DNA of 64,000 nt from Eleginops maclovinus. Lineage: Eukaryota; Chordata; Actinopteri; Perciformes; Eleginopidae. Every line of letters begins with the position of its first letter. Within the stretch, counting starts at the first letter, position 1. Shown piece after piece: positions 11,800 to 53,471 of this stretch. The position numbers were made by a program, and so were the translations under genes. Below the pieces are notes generated by a model that was not told the DNA's origin, made no database searches, and worked only from the letters and a program-made list of their open reading frames with translations. The stretch is from contig NC_086368.1 of NCBI RefSeq assembly GCF_036324505.1, forward strand, positions 15,581,921 through 15,645,920. The letters are read 5' to 3'.

Positions 11800-13090
11800 T
11801 TGTTTGATAAACACATTCAAGCATAAAGCTATGGTCCAAGTGAAGCTAGACTTCTCAAATTAATCTTTTAATAACATTTCAATTAAAAATATGCTCCACC
11901 ATTTTTTCATCTAAAAACAGCACTATGAGTTTCTGATAAATATATTTTATACTTCAGCCTGGAAGCTGTTTTAGTTAAGTAAATTTAAGGAAATAGTGTT
12001 AGCGAACATTAAGTAAAAAAAACCTTTCAAAGTAAAAGGTACTCATCAGGCATTAAATGGTAACCAGAATTGATGATGTGACTCATCACAGAAGCTATAT
12101 TTTAATAGTTTATATGCAGTTTGGTTATTCAATTTAGTATATAATGCAACTTTGAGCCTGTTCTTGTAGAGTAGGAATAGAAAGTTCTGTCCTCGATGCG
12201 AATAATTCCAATACTGCTTAACAGACTGGATTTCTGTACTTTTTCCAGGTTTTTCATCTCGATACATTTAGGTATTTAAATGAATAGGTGACCCATGTGA
12301 CCCACCCTTGTGTTCATTACATCATTGAGGAACGTTTTCTGGTTAATGTTTGGCAGTGTGACATAAAAAAACAAGGAAGGGCTCGTGGTTGTTTTATTGT
12401 GGAGCCAGTCTGCCAACTAGTTTACACAGTTTGACGGAGATAAGAAGTGCTGCAACTTGACACTTGAAATGTTTGTTCTCTGTTTATCTTTCCCAAGAGC
12501 TCTTTCTGTAGTATCAATCCCATATGTACATTAGATTAATAAGTGGACTTAAGTGGAATGGGACCGACTAATGAAAGCATTTTAAACAGGGGGTGGTATA
12601 TTCAAGGGAGATTTTGTCATGCATTGCTATCAAGAAAGTACAATTGAATGAAACGGTTACCAAGATATGACCCACCCTTACCAGAAGTTTGTAATACATT
12701 TAGCAATATACTGAACACTTTATCTCCTCTTTCCTGGTAGATCTGTTTTATTTACTATAACATGTACCTGTTGTGTTGTAGGCAGTTATCTATGATAGGA
12801 TTTACCCATTTATAGGCCCATATTAATAATCTATTTAGATTAGGAAGATACAAAGATATGAACTGAGCCTTGTTGCTCAACGCTTGTCATCTCACAAAAA
12901 TGTAAGACGGTAAAATGACAAAATGCTGATAAGGCATTCAAGTTTATTTTTAGACCTGGAGAACTTTAAGCTGTTCCAGGGTGATTTCCTCTGTATCTGG
13001 TAACCTTTGCTCGGATGGGATGCCACACTAAAGATCTCACACCCTTAACTGAGTCGACTCAGTGTTCAACAGATCATTTTGTTACTGGTG
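11800..13090. other. Intergenic, efcab2 to eps8l3
   Basis: AT-rich and without a supportable exon. The minus ORF at 12046-12267 has no splice or family support. The right end leads into the eps8l3 promoter. Confidence 0.5.
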
Positions 13091-13109
13091 TGGACTTTGT
13101 CCTTCTCTT

Positions 13110-13116
13110 TTATAAG
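13110..13116 (+). promoter_or_regulatory. TATA-like box of eps8l3
   Basis: TATAAGG preceded by a CT-rich stretch. About 95 bp downstream is a donor (CCAAAG|GTAAGAG, 13210/13211), so a short non-coding first exon would begin near 13140 and end at 13210. Use is inferred. Confidence 0.4.
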
Positions 13117-13836
13117 GAAGACGTTGAGTGAGGACAGAGCAGGATTAAAATAGTTCTTTTCATACTATAGGGGAAAAAATCCAACAACATTCATCTAGCA
13201 GACACCAAAGGTAAGAGCTTTTGACCATTAATCTCCACAATACACTCGATATTTTCTTATTTTTTCGCTGTTTGTGTAACCATCTGTAGTCAAGGCTTGC
13301 TGTGTGTTTGCATTTCATTTAACACGATCCAAACTAAGTCTACAGAATTATCTTCCACAAAGTATCACATTTTGACAGAACAGAACTAACACTTTTCTTA
13401 TTACTCAAAAATTAGCTTAATGATTAGTAATCATTTTTAGTTTGAAGTATGTTGTGTTTATTTTATTATATTTTATTTTATATAACGTTTACCTTTGGAC
13501 TGTTTTCATGGCTATTTTTGTCGTTGGGTTGATCATCTCTCTGTGTTGCGAGGTGACTACGACCACTTTATAATTTCAAGACCCATTCGTTCATTTTACA
13601 TTGATTGATAATAACCAGGCTGTTGTTTGAGCAAAGGCTAATTTAGATTAGTACATTTGTTAACGTTTTTTTTTTTCTCTCAAAGCTACAACAAGCTTTA
13701 AAGAACTCTAATGGAATACAAACTTCCCCTGATCAAATATTTATTTCAGAAGGTCTGACGCAGCTCATACCAGCAACATAATTTATGGTGTGTGTTGTTA
13801 ATATCATCTAGGATAAGGCAGGTGAGAGTGGACAAG

Positions 13837-16800
13837 ATGTTCCGAAGTATCAGTCCCTTTGGCAACGACACCAGCAGCTATGCTGGATCCATCCAGTCCA
13901 GGTATGGATTTCACAATCTTTATGTTTAGATTGATTGTGTTATTTCATGTATTCATCAGCAGATGATTGATATTGTATTTTGTTTTAATTTGTCACAGTG
14001 GTTTCTCAAATATGGATGAGGTATCCTCCCAGGTGTCAAATTTGTCGAGGCTCAGTGCAAAGTCAGTTTACTGTAAGTTAACACTCCACATGATCAGTGG
14101 GTACACCTGTTCAGTTAAATTCATAAATAATAAGTGTTCTGATTAATGATCAACAGCGCAGAGGAAGGAATATGCAGTGTCAGTAAACCAGATGATGGAC
14201 AAATTACGGTACAGAGTGGAGGTAACCTTCGTAATAATATCTAAACAAATGTTATCCCTCCTGAATCATGCCATGTTTGATCATGTGTTTTAATTCCTCC
14301 CTGCTGCAGCACCTGTTCACCTGTGACCTTGACGGGAAGGAGTTGAGAAGCGTGGGGGACTGTGTGGAGCGGCTGAAGCTGCTGGACGGGATGGGCCGTG
14401 TGTGGGGTCAGAACATGAGGCTGGAGGTGCGCGGTGCCAACCTGCTGCTCACAGACAGAGAAACCAAGGTGAGCTGCATGTGATACCCACAGAAACACAA
14501 ATATGCTGGGAGTAATCTCCTCCAGGACGAGGTGCACCCCACCCACGGTGTAAAGGTTCACTGGGTGATTAGAGGAGCAAAGCAAACAGATGTGAATCAT
14601 ATGTTCCAGCCTTCACAGTCACAATATCTTAGTTCAGTTGAACACTATATTCATACAATTCGATCAATCACACCCTCCTTTCGTAAAGGTTAGATATGAG
14701 AACTTTTTTGTGAACAAAGGAGGAAAATCCTGTTTTTTCAAAGAATACCAATGTACCTGCCTCAGTAAGTGTACATGCTTTCTCTAGGTTCAGTTTCCTT
14801 CAAACTTAACATCTGTTTACACTTCCAAGCAGACGACATACACTTCTATAAATACATCAGCAGGAAGGAGAATTGAAGCTGTTGTATAGCTTTGTGGCAA
14901 CCCATAACCTTAACAATATACTGTATAATTTATTTATTTACCTTATTCCGTTTTGTTTATTAAAATTGTCACAGTTCTTAATTGAGAGTGCTTTGAGACA
15001 TGAAACATATTTACAAAAACGTGAAGATGCTTAATGCTGGGTTTTCCCTTAATGTATGTGGTCCATGACATAGTACATCCCCTTTTGTCAGGAGGAGCTG
15101 GAGTCCATGTCTTTCAGTGACATCCTGGAGATGAAGGCTGTGCTGGATGCTGGTGTGTTTAACTCCCTGCTCACAATGTCGGTCCGGCCCAAGGGGAAAC
15201 AAACCACCACCGTCTTTATGTTTCAGTGTGAGGATGTCAGGGTGAGGACCAAACCCTAAAAATGATTTCCACTACTTTAAACTGAAACAAAATGAGTGAG
15301 TACATTTTTTTTATGTTGCTAACAGGCTGACCATGTCCAAAGCGATCTCTCAGCAGCATTGTCACGTAGGAAAAATGATTTAAGCATCAGGTAAGATCTT
15401 TAAGTCAGACAACAAATACCTGCAACTGTGTATGTATATTGATTATTTATTTCAAAGACCTCTAACATTTTTAAAGCAGCAATGTAGGACCAATAGCAAG
15501 ACATCAGGGTATGGAATACCTCTGTAACGGCGGCGATAGTTATGAACCAGAAGAGCAGAAGCCTGCTGTTGTCTCAGTGCCCCAATGGACGGTTCCTGAC
15601 TATGGTGAGTCTGTGAGATATACAAGTATTTGTTATTGTTTATAAAGTCAAAATCAATTCCAACCTTCTGTCTCTTTGTGCATATAGAGGAGGATGAAGT
15701 GTTTGTACCTCAGGAGGAGGAGGAGGAGGAGAGGAGGACCCACCTCCAAGAGAAAGGGCACCATCACCGCAGCCCTCCACCACCAAAAAAGAACATATGT
15801 CGACCCCACGTCAATACACAGACCTGGACAGGAATGTAGTAAGTGTATATTTGATCATCAGAATTTATGCTTCATTCTGTTTTTTAATACATGTTTCAAC
15901 TTGTTATGTGAGATTCAAGAGCAGCATAATGTGAACATGACTTTCTTTATCTATCTTTCTTTACAGGACATCTTGAATCATATTTTAGGTGACATAGAAA
16001 TCTTCATGGGAAAAGTAGCTGCAGTAGTTGCAAAAAATGCAAAGAAAAAGAAGAAAAAGAAAAAAGGAAAAGGTAAATAAAAGAGGTGAAGAAAGGCAGA
16101 CATACATGTCAGAATTTATAAAGGATAATACACAGTCAATGAAATTAGATTTTACACAAAATATCATCAGTTGTGAAATCACTACATGTTTATGAACCTA
16201 TTGTGTCATACTGTACTATTAACTTTCTTTGGCTTTCCATGACTTTTATATACATTTACTTATGACATAATACACCATGACTTTAAAAGGCGTGCCAGAT
16301 TATTACAATTTCTTATGATTTAGGAAAACTTGTGAATCATTCTGTATTTATTTGTATTCTTTAGCCCCAGACGGTATGCCAACTGCAGCAGAGTTTAAAG
16401 AGTGTTTCCATAAAATCAAATATGGTTTCAACCTGGTGGTATGTGACCTTTATTATATTTAAATGTTGTAATGACAGTACTGCTAATTTTCACTTTGTAG
16501 TGTACAGTTTGTGTAATTGTGAAATGTTTCTGTTCACAGGGGGAGCTCAATGGAAGGATTAATAATCCTAGCGCCCCTGAATTTGTTCACTCCTTATTTT
16601 CCACCTTAGCATTCGTAAGTGACCTCGTTTCGTAATTCCAATACACTTTAATAATTAAGTTAATGTTAATTAACTTAAAAATATATAATGTTGTTTTTTT
16701 CATTTAAAAAAAATGCTCAAAAGTTGAAAATGCATTTAAAACCCTTTTAAATCACATACTTTATTATTTATCTTCATATCATTGAGTATCTTCAGTATCT

Positions 16801-19528
16801 TATTGAGTTTTGGGGTTTTCTTCTGAATAATGAATTTCTATGTTCTGTTCTTAATGGGCAAATTTTTTCGGTGCATACTTGTACTTTGTGTTTCTACTAG
16901 TATATGTTTGCATGTTTCAATGTTCAGAAAAACACATTACTTCTTGTAAAAATGTCTTTCTGAAACGCTCTGTTATAGCTCCAGTATCTTTAAGCCCTCC
17001 CAATTGACTTACAGGAAAATAATGGTGCCCTGTTGCAAAGTTTACAAGCAGCAGGTGGAGATACCCAGTGTTAAGTGTTATATTCTAATTGGCCTCCATG
17101 TTACATAAGAAGGGGACTCATAGACTTTCAGAACCTCATGATTGCACTAATCAAATGATTGGTGCTAGTCCAATGTGCATCCTCTGTGGCACCTGCCTAA
17201 TGAAGAACTGCCTTCTTAATTATTCTTTTCCTCACCAGCTGGTATCTCACTGCCCTGAAGATCTGCCGAAGACCATCGTGGCACCGCTGCTGACGCCTCA
17301 GTGTATCCGTCTGCTGAGTGAAGAGGCGTCCACAGAGGAGGACCAGCTGTGGCAGTCTCTGGGAGACGCCTGGAACATCCCCAGGTGAGACATTGGACAG
17401 TGTGGGACCTAATGAACTGTAGCTTTTCTCTTTTCATTTGCATGAGACCAAATCCTAAGCCCCATCACAGAAAAGTAACTTAATACATTAACTTAAGATC
17501 AGTTTTGATGTATTTTTTACTTTACTTTAGTGTCTACATGTATGGACACAAAGGAGTTCAAAAGGGTTACAACAGATAAATCAGATTATCCTCCAAAAAA
17601 TAACCTTATTGGATAACATTATTTTTCTGCCTGATAAAACTTTTGTACATTTACCTAATTAGCTACTTTTTATTTTCTGATAATTAGTTTTACCTTTGAT
17701 GTATTGATATTTTTTTATTAAAGTAAAGTATTTGAGTATTTCCTCCACCAGTTGATTTACTAAAATATGTCAGACTGCAGTGTGTCTTCAGTGTCCACAT
17801 AATAACCGGTAATGATTTTGACAATATACTTAGTACCCAATGGCCAGAAGACGATGAGGACATCCCAACATACACTCTGAAGTTCTCAGACGGCTGGAAG
17901 GCCCCTGAGGTGACTGCAGCCCCTGAACCCAGTGAACCAATGAGAAGAGAGGAGCGTCAACAACCTCAACCCAACCAGGTACAACTCCAGATCACACATT
18001 CAGTTCAACACCTGCACAAACCGATGGTTTTGGAGAGAAAAGGGAGAAAAGTTAAAACATAACACAACCCTGTTTTACTTTTCCTGTACAGACTCCAGCC
18101 AAGTGGACAACACCAGCTCGTCCCCCCAAAAAATCACGGTACAACAAACCCATAAAGAATAAATAAAATCCAGGTGAATGTTCAAAGTTTAACATTTAAC
18201 ATTGCCCTTTGTGTTTTTCAGCTTTGTTGAACCGCGTAACATGTATGTCACGTATGACTTCATCTCAAGAAACCAAAGAGAGCTCACTGTGAGAAAAGGA
18301 GAGGTGGTCGAGGTGAGTTAACCGACTCCTCTTGCTGTATTGCTTGCATTGAACAAAAGGGTTAAAACAAAAGAGAAAAGAAAATGCCCAAAACTCATCC
18401 AAACACTGGCTCTGCTTTCCATCTCCAGCTGCTGGACATGTCGAAGCAGTGGTGGAAAGTGAGGAACAGTGCAGGGGAGGAGGGCTATGTTCCCAATAAT
18501 GTCCTGGAGGCTGAACGACAGATCGAGGTGAGCACCACAATCAGGTCGTCTGTGTCTTAGTGTTAATGTGAGACACCATAGTCAGAAATATTGGTCTTCA
18601 TGCGCTGGTCAACTTTGAACATTTTGCTTCCATAATCTGCTTCTATCTTTAGATTTCTCTCTCTATATACTCATCTTTATATTTCAGTAAAAATAGAGCA
18701 ATACCATTACTTTTTTCAGCCGGGGCCTTGGGGTCCTGCTGTCCTCACGAAGAAATCCAAGCCCGCAGAAGTGAAAGCTTGGCTGGAAGACAAGGGCTTT
18801 AGTAAAATGTAAGTAAATAGTTTTTAAACTCGTTTTTAAAGACATTAAAGAAAGGTTATTTATTCATTTATTTGGTTATAACCTACTCAAACCTAAAAGG
18901 CGTTGTCTCTTAAGTTCATTGAAGGTGTCGGGGTTCATTCTGTATCATCAGGGTTATTTTATCTCATCTTGGTACGGGATTGAGCAGAAAGCCTGTCAAA
19001 CTGGATGTGGTTTAAAAAGAAGTGTAGAAGGGTGTTTAATTAAAACATTTTTTAAGGTGCATTATCAATAATGAGACCAGTGTTTTTAGAGCTCAACTCT
19101 TAATTTTGTATAAAAAGTCACTGCCCTTTAATATTAGAGCAAGCCTTTGACCTTTTTACACCAAATAAACTTCAGAGATTCAGAAGTGAGCCACAGATTA
19201 ATATATATTTTATGTCTTGCAGCACTGTGCGCTGCCTGGGAGGGCTGAGCGGCTCCATGCTGCTGGGGATGAGCCGAGAGGAACTGAAGACCGTGTGTCA
19301 GGAGGAAGGAGGACGAGTCTTCTTCCAGTTACAAGCAGTCAAATCCGCCATGAGTGTAAGTTACCATCTTTACCTGGGTCCACTGTTTAATGCTGGCAGG
19401 AATTAAAAAACACGTCTAACAGTTTTCATTTGAACACCGAAGGTTGCCACGTAAGAGACCGACAAGAGAAAACCAAAGAAGGAGAACAAGAAATCCCCAT
19501 GGACCAAAACATTCTCCCAAGTCACTAA
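13837..19528 (+). CDS. eps8l3: EPS8-like protein, probably EPS8L3
   Basis: Exons: 13837-13901, 13999-14072, 14157-14221, 14310-14468, 15092-15241, 15326-15390, 15480-15604, 15688-15838, 15967-16072, 16365-16438, 16540-16614, 17239-17384, 17834-17978, 18092-18138, 18222-18312, 18429-18527, 18720-18808, 19223-19355 and probably 19400-19528. Order: N-terminal PTB-like domain (HLFTCDLDGKE to FMFQCEDVR), acidic and proline-rich linker, EPS8 middle region (DILNHILGDIEIFM), SH3 domain (YVTYDFISRNQRELTVRKGE, KQWWKVRNSAGEEGYVPNN) and a C-terminal SAM-like effector region (WLEDKGFSKITVRCLGGLSG). Family role: adaptors linking receptor tyrosine kinases to Rac and actin. EPS8L3 is chosen because AMPD2 is next door. 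Exon 8 is 151 nt where phase needs 152, so the frame breaks in a GAG repeat. Repaired length is about 662 aa. Confidence 0.85.
15714..15737 (+). repeat. GAG/AGG microsatellite carrying the eps8l3 frame break
   Basis: Six GAG codons are followed by AGGAGG. Upstream, the conserved frame reads DYEEDEVFVPQEEE. Downstream, the conserved frame (DLDRNV then DILNH) is reached only in another frame. One missing G at about 731/732 explains the shift. Confidence 0.85.
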
Positions 19529-19828
19529 ATACTGTACACTTTTGAATAAGAAATTATAAAAGAATGTTAGGAATATTATCCTCATGTATCCAATTATAAA
19601 TATGTGATTTCTAATTTATATATAGTTTGGTTTATTAGTTGTGAAATCTGGTGTAAATGAAAAGTGTAATCTAATCAGTTGAAATGGTTTGAGTGCATTT
19701 AAACAATGTTTCCAGCACTACTAAAGAAAGCTAAATGTCTTGCTTTATGATGTTAGCAAAGCCTCATGACGTAACACAATAGCGGGTGAGTAAACAGCCT
19801 TATGTATGTGGTCATTCAGTAACCTGTA

Positions 19829-19834
19829 AATAAA
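19829..19834 (+). terminator. eps8l3: eps8l3 poly(A) signal
   Basis: AATAAA about 300 bp after the predicted stop at 19526-19528. It lies about 45 bp from an opposite-strand AATAAA, suggesting tail-to-tail ends. Confidence 0.5.
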
Positions 19835-19875
19835 AGTTTTCTGGCACAATACAACATCTTAGTGAATAAACATGC

Positions 19876-19881
19876 TTTATT
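19876..19881 (-). terminator. ampd2: Candidate distal ampd2 poly(A) signal
   Basis: TTTATT on the + strand is AATAAA on the minus strand. If used, the ampd2 3'UTR would span 19.86-22.86 kb. Nearer minus-strand signals cannot be excluded. Confidence 0.4.
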
Positions 19882-22859
19882 TCGTTCAGACATTACACAT
19901 GAACCTTGTCAAAGGCATCTGTTTAACACTGGCAATTCATTTCAGGCAATAATTTGGCCACAGATCCATGGCCATAAAATTCAAATGTCGAAAAAGGGAC
20001 GAGATTTTGTAAAAACAAAGATTTCAATGAGAAAAATATAAGCTGCACACAAATATATCTTGAGAGTGAGCATAACAAATGTAATAAATGAGTGCTAAAG
20101 ATAGAAATGACACATAAATCAGTGTGAATTATAAATATGTGAGTAATGTAGCGCATATATTTGAATTACTGGTTTCTGTGATGGCATCCAAATAATTGCT
20201 GTGTTACTACTTAGAGATAAAAGCATCTTTAAATGTTCTGTTTTATGTGCATCACTTCTCATGCGCCAATATTTACAGGAATTAATTGATACGTGATTGT
20301 CAAAAGAAAAAATCTGCAAAAATGACTCATTTAAACTGCTCAAATGTGAAAATGTGTTGCTTCGTAACGTTGTCTATGAAAGTAAAGCAAATGTGTTTGG
20401 GAACTGGACTCTAGTCTGGACTAAAACATCTCAACACAGAGGGTCCTAAAGGAATCATAATGGGCTTTCTTCACAATTTTTTGATGATTACAGACCAAAC
20501 AAATAATTGAGTAAACCGGAAAAAGATTGTTCGATAATGAAAATAATCCATAAATTGTGGTTTGCTGTTGCTGAGGACACAGAAACACAGAGAACGTTTA
20601 GAAATGAGTATTTATGAGGTAGGCTGCACGATGTTGTGCAGACATGTAGCTCTGTGCTGACTGATAAAACAAAGAAAAGTGAAACCATGACAGGGTCATA
20701 AACACAGAATACAAAAGGTTGTGAATGGATGGAGAAGGTTCAGTACAGATTCCAACCTCTGGAATAACGCACCACAGCCGGTACGCCAAAAAAATACAAC
20801 TTTAACTCCCATAATTACCTTACAGATTGTTGCAAGAAGTAAGTGTGTGAAGTCATTGGGCAAGGCAATGTACATCAATGGATGAAATGATTCTTTCCTA
20901 ATAAAAACAACAGAAGTCTTTTGGCTTTAAAGTTAGATATATATATCATGTACATATTGTAATTACTGTACTATTAAATGTTCTGATTAACAAATTAAAA
21001 TAACGTTTATTGAGCGACTATCTTCATGTCACAATGCTAACTCACAATGGTAAACAGCAACACAACTAATAGTTAAACCTTGACATCAATATATTGTGAA
21101 TATAAAATCTCTTATCTTTATACTCCCTTTAAAAAATACGCTTTATACATGAAACCCAACAAACAAGCAGACAACCATGGCACCTCCCTTGAACACTTGG
21201 AAGCTACTTCCAACTTTATTCTTGCTGAACAAATTCAGCTTCTTTCATCCTAATCATCTTAACAATGCTCACAGTTTGATGGAAGTTGGCCCGTGTCCAG
21301 TGGCAGGTAGAGAAATAATATGATGAGAGTAAAACGCAACATGTGATCCCAGCTTTGATCAGATTTGGGGCAAGTAAAAAAAAAAAAAGGAAATGCTACA
21401 AGGACCATGCAAACATCTTGGCCCGTGTCCCAGCATGGTTGGCTTGTATCTACATGGTGAACAGTGCTTAGTTTAAATCTGTTTAATGCAAACAGATTTC
21501 TGACTCAAATGCTGGTGTAGCCCTGAAGTAATTCAAACTTCAGATTACAGCTGGCTGTCTATCACTCATTCTCGCCTGCCATCCATTACTCATGCAGGCA
21601 TGCAAATAAAGCACCTATAAGCAGAGAAATAGAAACTGAATGTCCTTGTCAAACAAAGGCCAAGCTTCGTTACACCGAGCATGCAGCTTGGTGGTTTCAG
21701 TTCCATCGGTGGGGATATTACAACAGCTTGGAGGCCTAGTGTAGAAGACTGCAAAAGAAATGGGGTTTTCAGGATAAAGCTCAAAAAGAAAAGGCACTGC
21801 GAAACCTTGTCCTGTTGCATATGTACAGTGCACTGCATGCGACGGAGAAATAAAACTAAACTTTGTGATTTCTCTATAAGGGAAGGAATGAGTTATAAAC
21901 AGAGGGTCCCTCTCTTCATGACCACAGTGAGGTCACTAAGAGCTTTCTCCTCATACGATGCTAAATCCAGCCATGATCATTTGTGCTATGATTCAAATCC
22001 CTCGTCTACACCATCAAAATGGGAGGATTGTGAACATTTACTGGATTACATTTGCAGCAATAGACAAGTTTGAGCCTCCTGGAGTGTGTGCAGTGGACGA
22101 CCAGGAAGTCATTTTCTGAGCTCAATAAATCTTGGAAGAACAATTCCTTGTGTGCAATGTGACGAATACATGATCTGAAACCACAACAAGAAGCACCAGA
22201 AGCTGTGCCATCCTTTCTCTCATTCAGTTACTGTACATCTCCAAACCTGAAAAAGCTTAAAACATGAAACGAGTCTTCTGGGTAAATCCAACCTACAGCT
22301 GTAATGTTTCCATAAAAACTGAACCTGTAATCATTTGATAAGTTTGTATAATGAAGATAGTAGATGCACCAGGTTGTAAGCCGTGTTCAGAGTGGGTTTA
22401 TGTGGAGAAAGTTCCAATGTCAGTATTTCTGTAGAACGCAGATACTACACGCTGAGTAATGTGTCTGGTGTATTCATACAACCTGCTGACTCACAGTATG
22501 TCACACTCTTGGACTGAGATGTAAAGACAACATCGTCCTGTGTTTTTCGGTTTTGAATTCACAAGAAACATATGTGTTGGTCAACCTTTATTATGACTGA
22601 GCTAGGAACTTGGAACTTAAACCAGATAATGACTCAAACAAAAAAAACTGAAGAACGAAGAACCTGTATGGCTCTAGCAGCACTGCGTCCTTGGCTTTTT
22701 GGTATCTGTGTGTGCGGCATACTTCAAGAGTGATGGTTTGCGGTGTTTATACTGTATGTGGGATGCAACGGAATTACCCTCCCACCACGTCTCTTCCGTG
22801 TCATGCTGGGTGGACCACAGGGCTGGGGATTCACAGGACAAGTCGCGGTTATTGTGGCT
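19882..22859 (-). other. ampd2: Probable ampd2 3'UTR and downstream sequence
   Basis: About 3 kb between the ampd2 stop and the eps8l3 end. No repeat or exon was recognised, and only scattered short ORFs are present (20.0-22.1 kb). The most economical reading is a long ampd2 3'UTR meeting eps8l3 tail to tail. Confidence 0.4.
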
Positions 22860-52078
<29,219 letters not shown>

Positions 52079-53471
52079 TGCAGATCAAAGTGTGTAGCTA
52101 TCATGATCTGCGAGCATGGGGACTGACAGCAACCCACCAGTTGAGCGCCAAGGTGAGTGAATAACAAACGTTTTTTCACTCACCTAAAAATAGGAATTAG
52201 ATACATTAGTTATCGAGAGAGACCTAAATGAACGTTTAGTCAACAAACAAGAATACAGATTAGCTCAAACACAAACTCAGTGTGTAAGCTTACTAGAGAA
52301 CTCTCCCTTTGCTGGAAAATTCAGAGGGGACACAGACAGCATTAAACCCAGAGCAGGGCCCGTCTGACATGATGTATTATAAATAGTGACAACCAATGCC
52401 CAGCAAGGAGAGTAATAAAACCTGTGACAAGTACACACAACTTCCTCTTATGGTTCCTGGTGTTTAGAAGCACTGAAGGTCATTAAATATATTACACATT
52501 TTTGGGGAAGTGCATTAACCAGAAACACACAAACTTCAATAAGTCAGCAGAGCCTAAGCAAATAAAGCAAATAAAGTGGTTTCATATTTTACCAAATATA
52601 GAAATACATTCTTAGACTCCCCTTGGCCACACTAAGTAAAGCAGACACCTACTGTAAGTAAAATATTAAAGATTAAAAAGGTTTCACCTCAAAGATCAAT
52701 TTGCACACACTCCACAAAACTGCATAATGTGCTGTTTGTTAATGAAGCTCAAAAGACACTTACTATAGTACATACTATTAGCCTTGTATTATATTTTGGA
52801 GAATTGGGATGCCATCACTTTGTGGAGTAGTCAAAAGAACAGAGCTACAAAAAGAGAGTAGAGATCGCCATCTAGTGGAATGAACGTTTTATGCAGTTAG
52901 ACAAAAACATGCTTTTCCTCGTCTACACAAACAAATGTTGATCTGGCATATTCAGTTTGAGCAAACATACAGTACCTGTAGTCTTTTAACCTTGCAGCAC
53001 TGAGAGCTTTATAACTATGCAATTATTCAACCTTTAATCTCCTCAACCACCGACCTTTCATACTTAAACACTTCAAACAACAATATGATGCAACCTATTG
53101 ATTATGTTCAAAATAAACTGGTATTGGGACTAAATGTGATTGACTTTGAACAAAACTTTTGAGTTTCATTACTAAGGAAAGATGCATATTTAGACATATA
53201 AGAAATAATTCGATATCAAATATAGAACTACAACTTTGTCTGAGTCTAAAGCCCAAACACTAAAATCTCACCCTCATCTATAAAACTGATTCACAAACTT
53301 CAAGCTAATTTGAGTAAAAATCGAAATGAAATAACCCTTAAAGAGGAAGACACAAACATGTTTAAAATATGACCCGAAGTTTAAAACAACAACAATTTAG
53401 CAATCATTTCTATCAAATAATCTTGGAAACAATGTCTCCCTGATGAGTTTCTGACAAAAGTCAATGTTTAC

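Noticed and set aside
15694..16080. 128-codon ORF across an eps8l3 intron
   Set aside because: Frame coincidence from the AGG repeat. Exons 15688-15838 and 15967-16072 explain the coding signal.
52116..52152. + strand ATG followed by open codons and a GTGAGT donor, head-to-head with ampd2
   Set aside because: No downstream + strand exon could be found to join it. Likely chance within the ampd2 leader region.
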